Notes: generated from the letters alone by a model not told the origin. Shown: positions 32,998 through 43,442, counted from the stretch's first letter. The stretch is 64,000 nucleotides of DNA from Litorilituus lipolyticus (GCF_006439335.1 NZ_SAWY01000018.1:27174-91173), one strand, 5' to 3'. Numbers and translations are program-made.

Positions 32998-33118
32998 GTC
33001 AATAGACGGCATCAATAGAAATAGTTCAAATTTTGTCCTGATGTAAATGAAGTTTACTTGTTTGCAACGCTAAAAATTTATTATTTCAAACTAATAATAA
33101 CACTGCGGAATCCATAAC

Positions 33119-34543
33119 ATGACTCAAAGTAATACGTCAGCAGTAGACTACAACTTCGATGTTGTACGTCAATTTACTGTGATGACTGTAATCTGGGGGA
33201 TCGTTGGTACATTTGTAGGTGTACTTATCGCGGCTCAATTAATTTGGCCTGCGCTTAACTTTGATACACCTTGGTTAACCTACTCCCGTCTTCGTCCACT
33301 ACATACCAATGCTGTAATTTTCGCATTTGGTACAAGTGCTCTTTTTGCTACCTCATACTACGTTGTACAACGCACCTGTCAAACAGCCTTATTTGGCGGT
33401 AAGTTAGCTGCTTTTACTTTTTGGGGCTGGCAAGCAGTTATCCTATCAGCAGCAATCTCTTTACCGTTAGGTTACACAACGTCAAAAGAGTATGCTGAGC
33501 TAGAGTGGCCTATCGATTTATTGATTACTGTTGTTTGGGTTGCCTATGCAGTAGTTTTCTTTGGTACACTTATCAAGCGTAAAACTTCACACATTTATGT
33601 TGCTAACTGGTTCTTCGGTGGTTTTATCATTACCGTTGCGGTATTACACCTTGGTAACTCAATGGCTATTCCATTATCGGCAATGAAATCATACTCACTC
33701 TATTCAGGTGCTATTGATGCAATGATGCAGTGGTGGTATGGACATAACGCCGTTGGTTTCTTATTAACCGCTGGTTTCTTAGGTATGATGTATTACTTCG
33801 TACCGAAACAAGCAGAACGTCCAGTTTACTCTTATCGTTTATCAATCGTTCACTTCTGGGCACTTGTTTCACTTTATATCTGGGCTGGTCCTCACCATTT
33901 ACATTACACAGCACTTCCTGACTGGGCACAATCAGTGGGTATGGTAATGTCAGTTGTATTATTCCTACCTTCATGGGGTGGTATGATCAATGGTATTATG
34001 ACGCTTTCAGGTGCATGGCATAAACTTCGCCACGATCCAATTCTTCGTTTCTTAATTGTTTCATTATCTTTCTATGGTATGTCTACCTTTGAAGGTCCAA
34101 TGATGGCCATTAAATCAGTAAATGCCTTATCACATTACACTGACTGGACTGTTGGTCACGTTCATTCAGGTGCTTTAGGTTGGGTTGCGATGGTTTCAAT
34201 TGGTGCAATGTACCACTTAATTCCTATCTTATTTAACCAAGGCCGTATGTATAGTATTCGCCTTATTAACATTCATTTCTGGATGCACACTGCTGGTATC
34301 GTTCTTTATATCGTAGCAATGTGGATTTCAGGTGTAATGCAAGGCTTAATGTGGCGTGCGGTTAACTCTGACGGTACATTAACTTATAGTTTTGTTGAAA
34401 GTTTAACGGCATCTTATCCGTTCTACTTCATCCGTTTCTTAGGTGGTGTTCTTGTTGTAGCTGGTTTTGTATTAATGGCTTACAACATGTTTAAAACAAT
34501 TGGTGCAAAAGACGGTAGTCTTAAGCCAGTAGATGCAGCTTAA
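33119..34543 (+). CDS. ccoN: cbb3-type cytochrome c oxidase subunit I
   Basis: 474 residues, the expected size. It is the catalytic haem-copper subunit, with about 12 transmembrane helices. Conserved pieces include [14 protein letters not shown] (haem b His), [18 protein letters not shown] (Cu-B His), [13 protein letters not shown] and [15 protein letters not shown] (haem ligands). The enzyme reduces oxygen at very low oxygen tension and pumps protons. The operon continues with ccoO, ccoQ and ccoP at tight spacing. FNR boxes upstream suggest low-oxygen induction. Confidence 0.97.
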   Translation: MTQSNTSAVDYNFDVVRQFTVMTVIWGIVGTFVGVLIAAQLIWPALNFDTPWLTYSRLRPLHTNAVIFAFGTSALFATSYYVVQRTCQTALFGGKLAAFTFWGWQAVILSAAISLPLGYTTSKEYAELEWPIDLLITVVWVAYAVVFFGTLIKRKTSHIYVANWFFGGFIITVAVLHLGNSMAIPLSAMKSYSLYSGAIDAMMQWWYGHNAVGFLLTAGFLGMMYYFVPKQAERPVYSYRLSIVHFWALVSLYIWAGPHHLHYTALPDWAQSVGMVMSVVLFLPSWGGMINGIMTLSGAWHKLRHDPILRFLIVSLSFYGMSTFEGPMMAIKSVNALSHYTDWTVGHVHSGALGWVAMVSIGAMYHLIPILFNQGRMYSIRLINIHFWMHTAGIVLYIVAMWISGVMQGLMWRAVNSDGTLTYSFVESLTASYPFYFIRFLGGVLVVAGFVLMAYNMFKTIGAKDGSLKPVDAA

Positions 34544-34552
34544 GGAGACAGC

Positions 34553-35197
34553 ATGAAAAATTCACATGAAAAAGTTGAAAAACACGTTGGTTGGTTCTTC
34601 TTAGTAACAGTGCTTGCTATCAGTATTGGTGGTTTAGTTGAGATTACTCCGCTATTTTTCCAAAAAGAAACAACGGTACCTGTTGATAACTTAAAACCAT
34701 ATACTGCTTTACAAATGGAAGGTCGTGATATCTATATCCGTGAAGGCTGTAGTAATTGTCACAGTCAAATGATTCGTCCATTTAGAGCAGAAACTGAACG
34801 TTATGGCCACTACAGTGTTGCCGGTGAACATGTTTGGGAACATCCATTTTTATGGGGCTCAAAACGTACTGGTCCTGATTTGGCCCGTGTTGGTGGTCGT
34901 TACTCTGATGATTGGCATATCGCCCATTTAACAGATCCACGTTCAGTTGTTCCAGAATCAAATATGCCTGCTTATCGCTGGTTAAATGAGAATGTTTTAG
35001 ACGGTGAGTTAACAGGTAAGAAACTAGAAACGTTCAACTGGTTAACACGTAACCGTTCTCATAAAGATGAGCAAGGTAATTCGATCCCTTTATATACGCA
35101 AGCTGAGATCGATGGCGCTAAAGACGCAGTAAAAGGCAAGACTGAAATGGAAGCACTAGTTGCTTACTTACAGTCACTTGGCCACGCGTTGAAATAA
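34553..35197 (+). CDS. ccoO: cbb3-type cytochrome c oxidase subunit II
   Basis: 214 residues. One N-terminal membrane helix (about 14-33) anchors a periplasmic cytochrome c domain with the haem motif CSNCH at about residues 65-69 ([14 protein letters not shown]) and the distal Met in SNMPAYRWL. It passes electrons from CcoP to CcoN. AGGAGA precedes the ATG at 34553, 9 bp after ccoN. Sequence around [31 protein letters not shown] is typical of the family. Confidence 0.97.
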   Translation: MKNSHEKVEKHVGWFFLVTVLAISIGGLVEITPLFFQKETTVPVDNLKPYTALQMEGRDIYIREGCSNCHSQMIRPFRAETERYGHYSVAGEHVWEHPFLWGSKRTGPDLARVGGRYSDDWHIAHLTDPRSVVPESNMPAYRWLNENVLDGELTGKKLETFNWLTRNRSHKDEQGNSIPLYTQAEIDGAKDAVKGKTEMEALVAYLQSLGHALK

Positions 35198-35206
35198 GCT
35201 AGCCTT

Positions 35207-35404
35207 ATGGACTACGGAACACTCAGAGGGCTTTTTGCCCTACTAATATTGGCGTTATTTATCATCATAGTAATATGGTCATATTCGAAAAAACGTAAAT
35301 CTTCATTTGATGAAGTTGCGAATTCTATTTTTGAAGACGATCAGCAAGATAAAAAACGCCATCTTGATAAAGATAGCAAACAGGAGACTAATAATAATGT
35401 CTAG
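35207..35404 (+). CDS. ccoQ: cbb3-type cytochrome oxidase subunit CcoQ
   Basis: 65 residues with one hydrophobic helix (about 8-27, GLFALLILALFIIIVIWSYS) followed by basic KKRKSSFDEVANSIFEDD, the typical FixQ pattern. It stabilises the cbb3 complex. Its 3' end overlaps the start of ccoP by 8 bp. Confidence 0.9.
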   Translation: MDYGTLRGLFALLILALFIIIVIWSYSKKRKSSFDEVANSIFEDDQQDKKRHLDKDSKQETNNNV

Positions 35405-36368
35405 CTTCTGGAATATTTGGGTTTGGGTTCTTACATTAGGAACGTTAGTTGGATGTTACATCCTTCTGCGCTGGTGTTTAAAGAACTTTGCAGGGGTCAA
35501 AGAAGGTGAGTCAATGGGCCATACCTTCGATGGCATCGAAGAATTGAATAATCCTCTACCTAAATGGTGGAGTACATTCTTCTTATTAACTATCATTTGG
35601 GCTTTTGTTTATATTGCCATGTATGGTTTAGGTAACTGGACTGGTCTTTTAGGCTGGAAAAGCTCTAACCAAGGTGTATTAAATATTGCTGAATCTAAAG
35701 CAAAAACAGCAAAGTATTTAGCAAAAGATTCAGGTGTGCTAGTACAGTACGACCGTGAAGTTGCTGCAGCTGATGCTAAATTTGGTCCTATCTTTGAAGC
35801 TTACGCTGCGCGTAGCATTGAAGATTTAGCGACTGATAGTGAAGCATTAAAAGTTGGCCAACGTTTGTTCATTCAAAACTGTGCACAATGTCACGGTAGT
35901 GATGCTCACGGTACAACTGGTTTCCCTAACCTAGCTGATAAAGACTGGTTATACGGTGGGACACCTGAAGCCATTAAAGAAAGTATCATGAATGGTCGTA
36001 TAGCGGCAGGCATGATGGCTTGGGAAGGTGCTTTAGGTGGAGACCAAGGTGTTAAAGAAGTTGCTGCTTATGTTATTAGCCTAAGTGGACGCTCTGTTGA
36101 CCCTGAACTTGCTAAAGCAGGCCAAGCTAAATTTGGTATGTGTGCAGCATGTCACGGTCCTGAAGGTCAAGGCAGCTTAGCATTAGGTTTACCTTTAGGT
36201 GCCCCTAACCTAACTGACAACATCTGGTTATACGGCGGTTCTCAACGTGCAATCGAAGAATCAATTCGTAATGGACGTGCTGGTGTAATGCCTCCATGGA
36301 AAGATATCCTTGGTGAAGAAAAAGTTCACGTCATTTCAGCTTATGTTTATAGTCTTTCTCAAGATTAG
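35397..36368 (+). CDS. ccoP: cbb3-type cytochrome c oxidase subunit III (di-haem)
   Basis: 323 residues from ATG 35397, preceded by AGGAGA; earlier in-frame ATGs exist but belong to the overlap with ccoQ. Two N-terminal membrane helices (about 5-24 and 57-78), with the CcoP motif TFDGIEELNNPLPKWW between them, are followed by two cytochrome c domains with CAQCH and CAACH. Each domain has NL-x-D-x-x-WLYGG. It takes electrons from soluble cytochrome c and passes them to CcoO. A terminator follows directly. Confidence 0.96.
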   Translation: MSSFWNIWVWVLTLGTLVGCYILLRWCLKNFAGVKEGESMGHTFDGIEELNNPLPKWWSTFFLLTIIWAFVYIAMYGLGNWTGLLGWKSSNQGVLNIAESKAKTAKYLAKDSGVLVQYDREVAAADAKFGPIFEAYAARSIEDLATDSEALKVGQRLFIQNCAQCHGSDAHGTTGFPNLADKDWLYGGTPEAIKESIMNGRIAAGMMAWEGALGGDQGVKEVAAYVISLSGRSVDPELAKAGQAKFGMCAACHGPEGQGSLALGLPLGAPNLTDNIWLYGGSQRAIEESIRNGRAGVMPPWKDILGEEKVHVISAYVYSLSQD

Positions 36369-36394
36369 TTCATTAAGTTAAAATTATAAAAAAC

Positions 36395-36430
36395 AAGCCC
36401 TTGTTACTAATTGTAACCAAGGGCTTTTTT
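36395..36430 (+). terminator. Terminator after ccoP
   Basis: AAGCCCTTG and CAAGGGCTT form the lower stem, TTAC/GTAA the upper, followed by TTTTTT. It closes the ccoNOQP transcript. Confidence 0.9.
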
Positions 36431-36519
36431 AATGGCTATTTCCAAGCATTACACTAGCTCATGACTAATAAAAACCGTATAATGGCGGCACTTTATCTAG
36501 CAAACTCATTAGTTAAAAT

Positions 36520-37014
36520 ATGAAATCATCTTGGTATAAAGAGCCTTGGGCTTGGTTAGTCTTTATTCTTCCTTTTACTGCTGTAGTGGCAGGTATTGCA
36601 ACCTATATTATTGCAAACCATGAACCTGACTCATTAGTGGTTGGGGACTACTATAAAAAAGGTAAATCTATTAATTTAGAGGTTTCAAAAGTAAAACAAG
36701 CACAAAAGCTTGGTATGCGCTTTGCTCTGCAATTCAAAAACAATGAACTTGTGATAAAACCAACAGGCATTGAAAAAATATTCCCACTGTTAAATGTGAA
36801 CTTCTTTCACCCTACCCAAGAAGGAAAAGATTTTTACTTAGCGTTAACGCCCGATGGTAATGGATATTTTAGACATCATTTCGAAGAAAATATTGACGGA
36901 AAATGGAAAGTCACACTGACCCCTTTTGAAAATCATTGGAAAATACATAATACCATCAGCTTACCTCAGCATGATTTTATTGACCTAATACCAGATCCAA
37001 CTAAAGCACAATAA
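36520..37014 (+). CDS. ccoH: FixH/CcoH cbb3 oxidase assembly protein
   Basis: 164 residues. The N-terminal WYKEPWAWLVFILPFTAVVAGIATYII segment is the FixH-type start and membrane helix, and EPDSLVVGDYYKKGKSINLEV is the family's most conserved block. The rest is a periplasmic beta domain (FFHPTQEGKDFYLAL, GKWKVTL). CcoH is needed for maturation or stability of the cbb3 complex, together with CcoI, which follows after 23 bp. Confidence 0.88.
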   Translation: MKSSWYKEPWAWLVFILPFTAVVAGIATYIIANHEPDSLVVGDYYKKGKSINLEVSKVKQAQKLGMRFALQFKNNELVIKPTGIEKIFPLLNVNFFHPTQEGKDFYLALTPDGNGYFRHHFEENIDGKWKVTLTPFENHWKIHNTISLPQHDFIDLIPDPTKAQ

Positions 37015-37037
37015 ACTATTAACGCTAATTTATAATC

Positions 37038-39467
37038 ATGAACACAAGTTGCTTTCACTGTGCTGAGCCTATTCCAAAAGGAATATCGCTGTTTGTCACT
37101 ATTAATAATAATGATCAACCAATGTGTTGTATTGGTTGCCAAGCCGTAGCGCAAACCATAGTTGATAATAACCTCACACAGTATTACCAAGTACGAACTG
37201 AGCCTGCGCATAAAGGGCAAGAGCTAATTCCTGAGCAATTAGAGAAAAATAAATTGCTTGATGAGGAAGTTCTTCAAAATGAGTTCATTTATCAAGCTAA
37301 AAATCATAAAGAAGCTATTTTAACGATTGACGGAATTAGTTGTGCTGCCTGTGCGTGGCTAATTGAGATGCAAATATCAAAAGTTGCTGGTGTTTTAGAT
37401 ATCAATGTTAACGCAACAACGCAACGTGCCACCATAAAATGGCAAGATGAAACAGTTCAACTCAGTGAAATTTTAACCGCTATTGAACACATTGGCTATC
37501 AAGCCCTGCCTTTCAAGGCTAATGAAGCTGAGATAAGAAATAAAAAACACAGTAAAACGTTTATAAAACGCCTTGGTATCAGCGGCATTTTGATGATGCA
37601 AGTAATGATGATTGCCATTGGTTTATACTTTGGGGCTTTTGCTGATATGGCTGAGCATAACAAAGTGTATTTACGCTGGATAAGCTTTATTCTGACTATA
37701 CCCATTGTCACATATGGCGCTTTCCCATTTTATACGGGGGCAATCAACGCGCTAAAAGTAAAGCGGCTATCAATGGATGTTCCTGTTTCTTTAGCCATAG
37801 TTTTGGCCTTTTCTGCTAGCGCATGGGCTACAATTTCACAACAAGGTGAAGTGTACTTTGAATCTGTTTCAATGTTTACTTTCTTACTGCTCATTGGGAA
37901 GTTTCTTGAATTTAGGGCTCGTTCACGTGCCGCGCAAGTTTCAGCCAATTTATTAAAGTTGATGCCAATGACGGCGACTAAACTTACGATAGCTGAATCA
38001 GATACATCATCAAGTACGCAACAAGAAGAGTTAATTGCAGCAAAGCAACTTGTTATGGATGATCTTGTTCTGGTTAAACCCGGTGAAATTGTCCCAGCAG
38101 ACGGTTATATAATTGAAGGAAAGAGTCAGTTAAATGAAGCAATGCTTTCTGGTGAGCAACTACCAGTTAATAAAACTGTTGATGATAAAGTGTTTGCAGG
38201 CACAATAAATGGTGATAGCAATCTCATTATCAAAGTAAGTCAAATCAGTAGCCAATCTTTTCTTTCACAGCTAATACGATTGAGTGAACACTCTCAAGCC
38301 CACAAACCCAAGCTGGCAAAATTCTCAGATAAAGTCGCGCAATATTTTGTAGCCATTATATTATGCACCGCGATTGCGACGGCTATTTATTGGCATCAAC
38401 ACCTACCAGAAGAAGCTTTTTGGATAACGCTATCGGTGCTCGTTGCGACCTGCCCATGTGCCCTATCACTGGCAACACCAACTGCCCTTACCTGTGCAAC
38501 AACAAGACTAAATAAAAGCGGTATTATGATTAAGTCTGCACATGTTATGGAAACCATGCCGCAAATAAATAGTTTTGCCTTTGATAAGACAGGTACTATC
38601 ACAGATGGTGAGTTTTCTATTGATAAGGTTCATGTTATTAACTGTGAAGATGAACTTGATGCTTTAGCTATCGCAGCGGCCCTTGAAGCACACTCTGAAC
38701 ACCCTTTAGCAAAACCTTTTAATCAATATCGAGACCACCAATATCAAGTCAGTAATATTGATGTTCATTCAGGTAAAGGTGTAAGTGGCACTGTTAATGG
38801 TCAACATTATAAAATTGGCAAAGCGAGTTGGTTATTATCAAGTGAAGAATTGATCAAATATCAAAGCAGCACTTGTGTGTTACTTAGAGTTGAAGAAGAT
38901 AGTCAAAAAAGTGAAGTCATTGCCAGTTTTGTTCTGATAGATAAAATAAGAGACGATGCAATTCCACTCATAACCTCCTTAAACGAGCATGCTAATACCT
39001 TATTACTGTCAGGAGATAGTCAATTAGCCTGCGACAAACTAACTAAATCAGCTCCCATTAAGGTGGCTAAAGGTGGTTTAAGCGCTCAAGAAAAAATGCA
39101 AATAATCCAAGCAGAACAACAATCTCAATTTCAAGTTGCAATGACTGGCGATGGCGTTAATGATTCACCTGTTTTTGGCGCTGCTCATGTTTCAATAGCA
39201 ATGGGCTGTGGTGCAGATATTGCCAAAAGTGGCGCAGATGTTATTTTACTTAATAACCGTTTATCTAGTATTAGCACATTAATTCATGTCGCTAAAAAAA
39301 CACGTAAGATTATTTTTCAAAATTATTTATGGGCCTTTGGCTATAACGCTATTGTTTTACCATTAGCTGTTGCAGGTTTTATTACTCCTTACATGGCAGT
39401 AATAGGCATGTCAGCCAGTTCTATCTTAGTTATCACTAATTCACTGCGTTTATTAAAGAGTAATTAG
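37038..39467 (+). CDS. ccoI: Copper-transporting P-type ATPase for cbb3 assembly
   Basis: 809 residues. A cysteine-rich N-terminus (CFHC, CCIGC), characteristic of FixI/CcoI, precedes the HMA domain with DGISCAACAWL (Cys about 102 and 105). Eight membrane helices include the ion motif TCPCALSLATP; the P-type core has FDKTGTITDG, GDGVNDSP and an HP locus (SEHPLAKPF). It exports copper for insertion into CcoN. Two GG-less loops and the N-terminal cysteines separate it from CopA. Neighbours ccoH and ccoS confirm the role. Confidence 0.93.
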   Translation: MNTSCFHCAEPIPKGISLFVTINNNDQPMCCIGCQAVAQTIVDNNLTQYYQVRTEPAHKGQELIPEQLEKNKLLDEEVLQNEFIYQAKNHKEAILTIDGISCAACAWLIEMQISKVAGVLDINVNATTQRATIKWQDETVQLSEILTAIEHIGYQALPFKANEAEIRNKKHSKTFIKRLGISGILMMQVMMIAIGLYFGAFADMAEHNKVYLRWISFILTIPIVTYGAFPFYTGAINALKVKRLSMDVPVSLAIVLAFSASAWATISQQGEVYFESVSMFTFLLLIGKFLEFRARSRAAQVSANLLKLMPMTATKLTIAESDTSSSTQQEELIAAKQLVMDDLVLVKPGEIVPADGYIIEGKSQLNEAMLSGEQLPVNKTVDDKVFAGTINGDSNLIIKVSQISSQSFLSQLIRLSEHSQAHKPKLAKFSDKVAQYFVAIILCTAIATAIYWHQHLPEEAFWITLSVLVATCPCALSLATPTALTCATTRLNKSGIMIKSAHVMETMPQINSFAFDKTGTITDGEFSIDKVHVINCEDELDALAIAAALEAHSEHPLAKPFNQYRDHQYQVSNIDVHSGKGVSGTVNGQHYKIGKASWLLSSEELIKYQSSTCVLLRVEEDSQKSEVIASFVLIDKIRDDAIPLITSLNEHANTLLLSGDSQLACDKLTKSAPIKVAKGGLSAQEKMQIIQAEQQSQFQVAMTGDGVNDSPVFGAAHVSIAMGCGADIAKSGADVILLNNRLSSISTLIHVAKKTRKIIFQNYLWAFGYNAIVLPLAVAGFITPYMAVIGMSASSILVITNSLRLLKSN

Positions 39468-39470
39468 CTT

Positions 39471-39680
39471 ATGAGTATAATATATTTACTAATTCCCATC
39501 GCAATATTACTGACAGCGCTAGGTATTTACTTATTCTTTTGGGCTGTTAAGTCAGAGCAGTTCGATGACCTTGAAAAGCAAGGAATGAGTATATTATTTG
39601 ATGATGAAAAACCAACATCAGAAAACAGCGACAAGCCTAACTCAGATGCCTCTGATGATAACAATAAGCTAGAGCAATAA
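39471..39680 (+). CDS. ccoS: cbb3-type cytochrome oxidase assembly protein CcoS
   Basis: 69 residues. One membrane helix (IYLLIPIAILLTALGIYLFFWAV) followed by SEQFDDLEKQGMSILFDDE, the signature of CcoS, which is needed for cofactor insertion into the oxidase. The acidic, Asp/Asn-rich tail is variable. It begins 3 bp after the ccoI stop. Confidence 0.93.
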   Translation: MSIIYLLIPIAILLTALGIYLFFWAVKSEQFDDLEKQGMSILFDDEKPTSENSDKPNSDASDDNNKLEQ

Positions 39681-39715
39681 CCTTTGATTAATCATTGCCA
39701 GGAAACGAATATCTC

Positions 39716-40450
39716 ATGACAATGGATTTGCTTTCAGCGTTCTTAGTTGGGCTATTAGGCTCTGGTCATTGCCTGAGCATGTGTGGCGGGATCACCACTA
39801 TGCTCACTTCAGCTATAAAGCCAAATAAAGTATCCGTAGGTGATATCAACGTTACCCTGCAAACTATAGAAGAACCCACACCAATATATTCATCCTCCTC
39901 AAGGGTTAACTTAGTGTTTTTATATAACCTAGGGAGAATCATTTCTTATAGCACTATAGGTGCAATTGTTGGATTTACAGGTTCAATAGCGGCTAAAAAT
40001 ATTGGTTTGCCTATTGCGGGATTAAGGATTTTTGCTGCGATATTTATGATCTTACTTGGGTTATATATAGGGCAATGGCTAATGTGGTTAACTCATATTG
40101 AAAAACTTGGGACAATTATTTGGAAAAGAATTTCACCTTTAAGCCGTAAGATACTACCCGTTAACTCTCCTGCGAAAGCGTTAGGTTTAGGTGCTTTATG
40201 GGGTTGGTTACCTTGTGGTTTGGTTTATTCTTGTTTAACTTGGGCCATGGCGAGTGGCGATTTATATAGTGGCGCAAGTATAATGTTATTCTTTGGACTT
40301 GGCACACTTCCAGCACTTTTAACATTGTCTTTAAGCTTAGAAAAAGTTAAAGCGTTAATAACTATGCCAACTTTTAGACAAACCTCGTCAATACTACTTA
40401 TAACCTACGGGATATATAGTTTTTTTGTTGCATATCAACTAATGTTCTAA
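39716..40450 (+). CDS. SafE/TauE-type (DsbD-like) membrane protein of the cbb3 cluster
   Basis: About 244 residues from ATG 39716; ATG 39722 and an upstream TTG are alternatives. It has six hydrophobic segments and the family motif FLVGLLGSGHCLSMCGGI near the N-terminus, with a second Cys-containing helix GLGALWGWLPCGLVYS. Such proteins regularly follow ccoS in gammaproteobacteria and have been linked to metal or thiol handling during cbb3 assembly. The exact substrate is not known. The conserved H-C-x3-C and P-C pairs suggest redox or copper chemistry. Confidence 0.8.
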   Translation: MTMDLLSAFLVGLLGSGHCLSMCGGITTMLTSAIKPNKVSVGDINVTLQTIEEPTPIYSSSSRVNLVFLYNLGRIISYSTIGAIVGFTGSIAAKNIGLPIAGLRIFAAIFMILLGLYIGQWLMWLTHIEKLGTIIWKRISPLSRKILPVNSPAKALGLGALWGWLPCGLVYSCLTWAMASGDLYSGASIMLFFGLGTLPALLTLSLSLEKVKALITMPTFRQTSSILLITYGIYSFFVAYQLMF

Positions 40451-40503
40451 TAACATGAACCTAATCTAGTTTTTTATTAAATATTTGTGAGTAAATAGTA
40501 GTC

Positions 40504-41223
40504 ATGCCTAATAAAAGTTGCGCAAGCCAACAGCATATTAAATGTCAAAATTGTAGTATTAGTGAGCTATGTTTACCTTTTTCACTTAATGAACAAGAAC
40601 TAAATACTCTAGACGACATCATTGATCGCAAACGCCCTATCCATAAAGGCGATAAAATTTTCCATGATGGACAAGAGTTAAATTCATTATTTGCGATACG
40701 TTCAGGTACATTTAAAACATTCACTGTGAATGAACAAGGTGAAGAACAAATTACAGGCTTTCATTTAGCCGGTGATCTGTTAGGTTTTGATGCTATAGCC
40801 AATAATGCGCATCCAAGCTTTGCACAAGCCCTAGAGACATCTATGGTCTGTGAAATTCCATACAACAATTTAGATACTCTCTCTAATAATATGCCAAAGC
40901 TTAAAAAACAAGTTTTGCGTTTAATGAGTAATGAAATAAAAACTGATCAAGAGATGTTGACTTTACTTAACAGAAAGAATGCTGAACAGCGTGTTGCTAC
41001 TTTCTTAGTAAGTTTAAGTGATCGCTATCATGCACGCGGTCTTTCTGCGACAGAATACCGTTTAACAATGACTCGTAGTGATATTGGTAACTATATTGGT
41101 TTAACTGTAGAAACGATTAGTCGTTTATTGAATCGATTCCATAAAAACGGTTTAATCAAAGTAGACGGTAAATTAATCACTATTTTAGACCTTGATGATC
41201 TTATTGATGTAGCTGCTTTATAA
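40504..41223 (+). CDS. fnr: FNR oxygen-sensing transcription regulator (EtrA in Shewanella)
   Basis: 239 residues, very close to E. coli FNR throughout. The cluster cysteines are Cys 14, 17, 23 and 116 ([10 protein letters not shown] and SMVCEIP). The cAMP-fold core has [37 protein letters not shown], and the [25 protein letters not shown] keeps Glu 203, Ser 206 and Arg 207. It senses oxygen via a [4Fe-4S] cluster and activates microaerobic and anaerobic genes, probably including ccoNOQP here. fnr-uspE-ttcA is a conserved neighbourhood. Confidence 0.96.
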   Translation: MPNKSCASQQHIKCQNCSISELCLPFSLNEQELNTLDDIIDRKRPIHKGDKIFHDGQELNSLFAIRSGTFKTFTVNEQGEEQITGFHLAGDLLGFDAIANNAHPSFAQALETSMVCEIPYNNLDTLSNNMPKLKKQVLRLMSNEIKTDQEMLTLLNRKNAEQRVATFLVSLSDRYHARGLSATEYRLTMTRSDIGNYIGLTVETISRLLNRFHKNGLIKVDGKLITILDLDDLIDVAAL

Positions 41224-41243
41224 GTCTACAGCAAGAATACAGT

Positions 41244-41280
41244 AAGCCCAGTAAAAGCATAGTTTTTACTGGGCTTTTTT
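41244..41280 (+). terminator. Terminator after fnr
   Basis: AAGCCCAGTAAAA and TTTTTACTGGGCTT form a 13-bp stem with a 6-nt loop and a following T-run. Confidence 0.9.
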
Positions 41281-41303
41281 CATTTTACAAACCCTATAGT
41301 TAA

Positions 41304-41317
41304 TTGATACAAAACAA
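41304..41317. promoter_or_regulatory. Candidate FNR site before uspE
   Basis: TTGATACAAAACAA matches TTGAT-N4-ATCAA with one mismatch, 77 bp upstream of the uspE start. It follows the fnr terminator, so uspE has its own promoter here. Confidence 0.45.
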
Positions 41318-41394
41318 GCATTTATTCTAGTAATTTGCTATAAAGTATCTATAGTAAATGTAAACTATAGATTCTTACCATTAAGAGGTTTGTC

Positions 41395-42339
41395 ATGGAT
41401 ATGTATAAAAAAATACTGGTTGTTGTAGATCCTACCCGGAACGAACAAAAAGCGCTCAAAAGGGCAATAGAGCTAGCAACAAGACTAACCGAATCAGCAG
41501 GAGAAGCTGTTAATATCACCGCTTTTTTTAGTATTTTCGATTTCTCTTATGAAATGACTACCATTTTATCAAGTAGTGAACGTGATGCGATGCGTCAAAT
41601 GGTCATTAAAGATAAACAACAATGGCTTGATGATAAAGTTAAAGAGCTCGCTCCTTCTTTAGATATTCAAAGTGAGGTGGTATGGCATAACCGTCCATTT
41701 GAAGCCATCATAAATCAAGTTATAGAGCATGATTATGACATTGTTATCAAAGGCACACATCAGCATGATAAATTTAAATCTGTTGTGTTTACCCCTACAG
41801 ATTGGCATTTGTTAAGAAAGTGTCCAACCCCAGTTTTACTTGTTAAAGAGCATGAATGGCCAAAAGATGGCAATATCTTAGCTGCTATTAACGTAGGGAG
41901 TGATGAAGAAGAGCACTTATCACTTAATAACAAAATTACCGAACAAGCCAGTAAATTAGCTGATTTAATTGATGCTAATGTTCATTTAGTCAACTCTTAT
42001 CCTGGTACACCTGTTAATATTTCCATTGAAATACCAGAGTTTGACTCTACTGAATATAATAATGCAATGCTTAAACACCACCAAGATTCAATGAAAGAGC
42101 ATGCGAATAAGTTTAATGTAGACCCCAGCAATACTTTTGTTGAAGAAGGCTTACCTGAAACGGTAATTGAGCAAGTTGCTCAAAAAATTGATGCTGAATT
42201 ATTGATTTTAGGGACTATAGGACGAACTGGCATTTCTGCTGCTTTAATCGGCAATACTGCAGAACATGTGATCGATCATCTAAACTGTGATGTGCTTGCT
42301 TTAAAACCTGATGGTTATATCTCTCCTTTAGCAGAGTAA
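41395..42339 (+). CDS. uspE: Universal stress protein E (tandem Usp)
   Basis: 314 residues made of two Usp domains (about 1-155 and 160-305). The first begins MYKKILVVVDPTRNEQKALKRAIELA; the second ends LLILGTIGRTGISAALIGNTAEHVIDHLNCDVLALKP, with the nucleotide-binding G-x2-G-x9-G-N type loop. The tandem form and fnr on its left match E. coli uspE, where it supports stress survival and motility/adhesion control. No signal peptide. A start two codons downstream is possible. Confidence 0.92.
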   Translation: MDMYKKILVVVDPTRNEQKALKRAIELATRLTESAGEAVNITAFFSIFDFSYEMTTILSSSERDAMRQMVIKDKQQWLDDKVKELAPSLDIQSEVVWHNRPFEAIINQVIEHDYDIVIKGTHQHDKFKSVVFTPTDWHLLRKCPTPVLLVKEHEWPKDGNILAAINVGSDEEEHLSLNNKITEQASKLADLIDANVHLVNSYPGTPVNISIEIPEFDSTEYNNAMLKHHQDSMKEHANKFNVDPSNTFVEEGLPETVIEQVAQKIDAELLILGTIGRTGISAALIGNTAEHVIDHLNCDVLALKPDGYISPLAE

Positions 42340-42360
42340 AGTCCAATTACACTACACCTT

Positions 42361-42391
42361 AAAGCCAAGCACATACTGCTTGGCTTTTCTT
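42361..42391 (+). terminator. Terminator after uspE
   Basis: AAAGCCAAGCA and TGCTTGGCTTTT with a 5-nt loop and a following T-rich tail. Confidence 0.88.
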
Positions 42392-42462
42392 TATAGACAA
42401 CCTTTTAACTTCCTTGCATTAATGAGTATAATGCGCCCATTGATAACAGCTACCGTAATTTT

Positions 42463-43398
42463 ATGAGCAACTCTTCACTAACTGATACCCAAAAAACACA
42501 ATTATCTAAACTTGAAAAACGCCTGAGAAGATATGTTGGTCAAGCTATCGCTGAATACAATATGATTGAAGATGGTGATAAAGTTATGGTGTGTTTATCT
42601 GGTGGTAAAGACAGTTATGCCCTACTGAGCATATTAATGTTACTTAAAGAATCAGCTCCAATTCACTTTGAGCTTGTTGCGGTCAATTTAGATCAAAAAC
42701 AACCTGGTTTTCCTGAACATATTTTACCTAATTATTTACAAGAGCTAGGTGTTGAATACCATATTATTGAAGAAGATACGTATGCTATTGTTAAAGACAA
42801 AATCCCCGAGGGTAAAACCACTTGTAGCTTATGCTCAAGACTTCGTCGTGCAGTTTTATACAAAACAGCAAAAAATCTTGGCGCGACTAAAATCGCTTTA
42901 GGTCACCATAGAGATGACATGATTGAAACGCTCATGTTGAACATGTTCTATGGCGGTAAGATGAAATCAATGCCGGCTAAGCTTGTTTCTGATAACTCAG
43001 AGCACGTTGTTATCAGGCCATTGGCATTTTGTAAGGAAAGCGAACTTATTCAATATGGTGAATTGAAACAATTCCCTATAATCCCATGCAATTTATGTGG
43101 CTCTCAACCTAATCTGCAACGTCAAAATATTAAACGCATGTTAAATGACTGGAATGAACAATTTCCTGGGCGAATAGAGTCTATGTTTACGGCAATGCGA
43201 AACGTTGTTCCTTCTCATTTATGTGACAGCCAATTATTTAATTTCAAAGAGATCAATAGTGACTCTGGAGTAGTTAATGGTGGAGATATTGCGTTTGACC
43301 AAGAAAACTTCACTGATAACTCACAAATAAGTGAAGATAGTGAAGCAAAGAAACACAAGTTCGTTGACGGCTTGGTTGATATAATCGAAGTTAAATAA
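42463..43398 (+). CDS. ttcA: tRNA 2-thiocytidine synthetase TtcA
   Basis: 311 residues. The PP-loop motif CLSGGKDS (about 44-51) activates C32 of tRNA by adenylation. CSLC (Cys 121, 124) and a late CNLC (Cys 209, 212) are the family cysteine pairs that hold the [4Fe-4S] cluster and transfer sulfur; [30 protein letters not shown] is highly conserved. It thiolates cytidine 32 in certain tRNAs. The acidic last 45 residues are variable. Next to uspE as in E. coli. Confidence 0.96.
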   Translation: MSNSSLTDTQKTQLSKLEKRLRRYVGQAIAEYNMIEDGDKVMVCLSGGKDSYALLSILMLLKESAPIHFELVAVNLDQKQPGFPEHILPNYLQELGVEYHIIEEDTYAIVKDKIPEGKTTCSLCSRLRRAVLYKTAKNLGATKIALGHHRDDMIETLMLNMFYGGKMKSMPAKLVSDNSEHVVIRPLAFCKESELIQYGELKQFPIIPCNLCGSQPNLQRQNIKRMLNDWNEQFPGRIESMFTAMRNVVPSHLCDSQLFNFKEINSDSGVVNGGDIAFDQENFTDNSQISEDSEAKKHKFVDGLVDIIEVK

Positions 43399-43406
43399 TT
43401 TATTTG

Positions 43407-43442
43407 GTGAGTTAACTTAAAAACAGCTAACGGTTAACTCAC
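43407..43442. terminator. Inverted repeat between convergent ttcA and bax-like genes
   Basis: GTGAGTTAAC and GTTAACTCAC are perfect 10-bp arms separated by 16 bp, the right arm touching the bax-like stop codon. A T-tract is lacking, so terminator function is uncertain. Confidence 0.4.
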
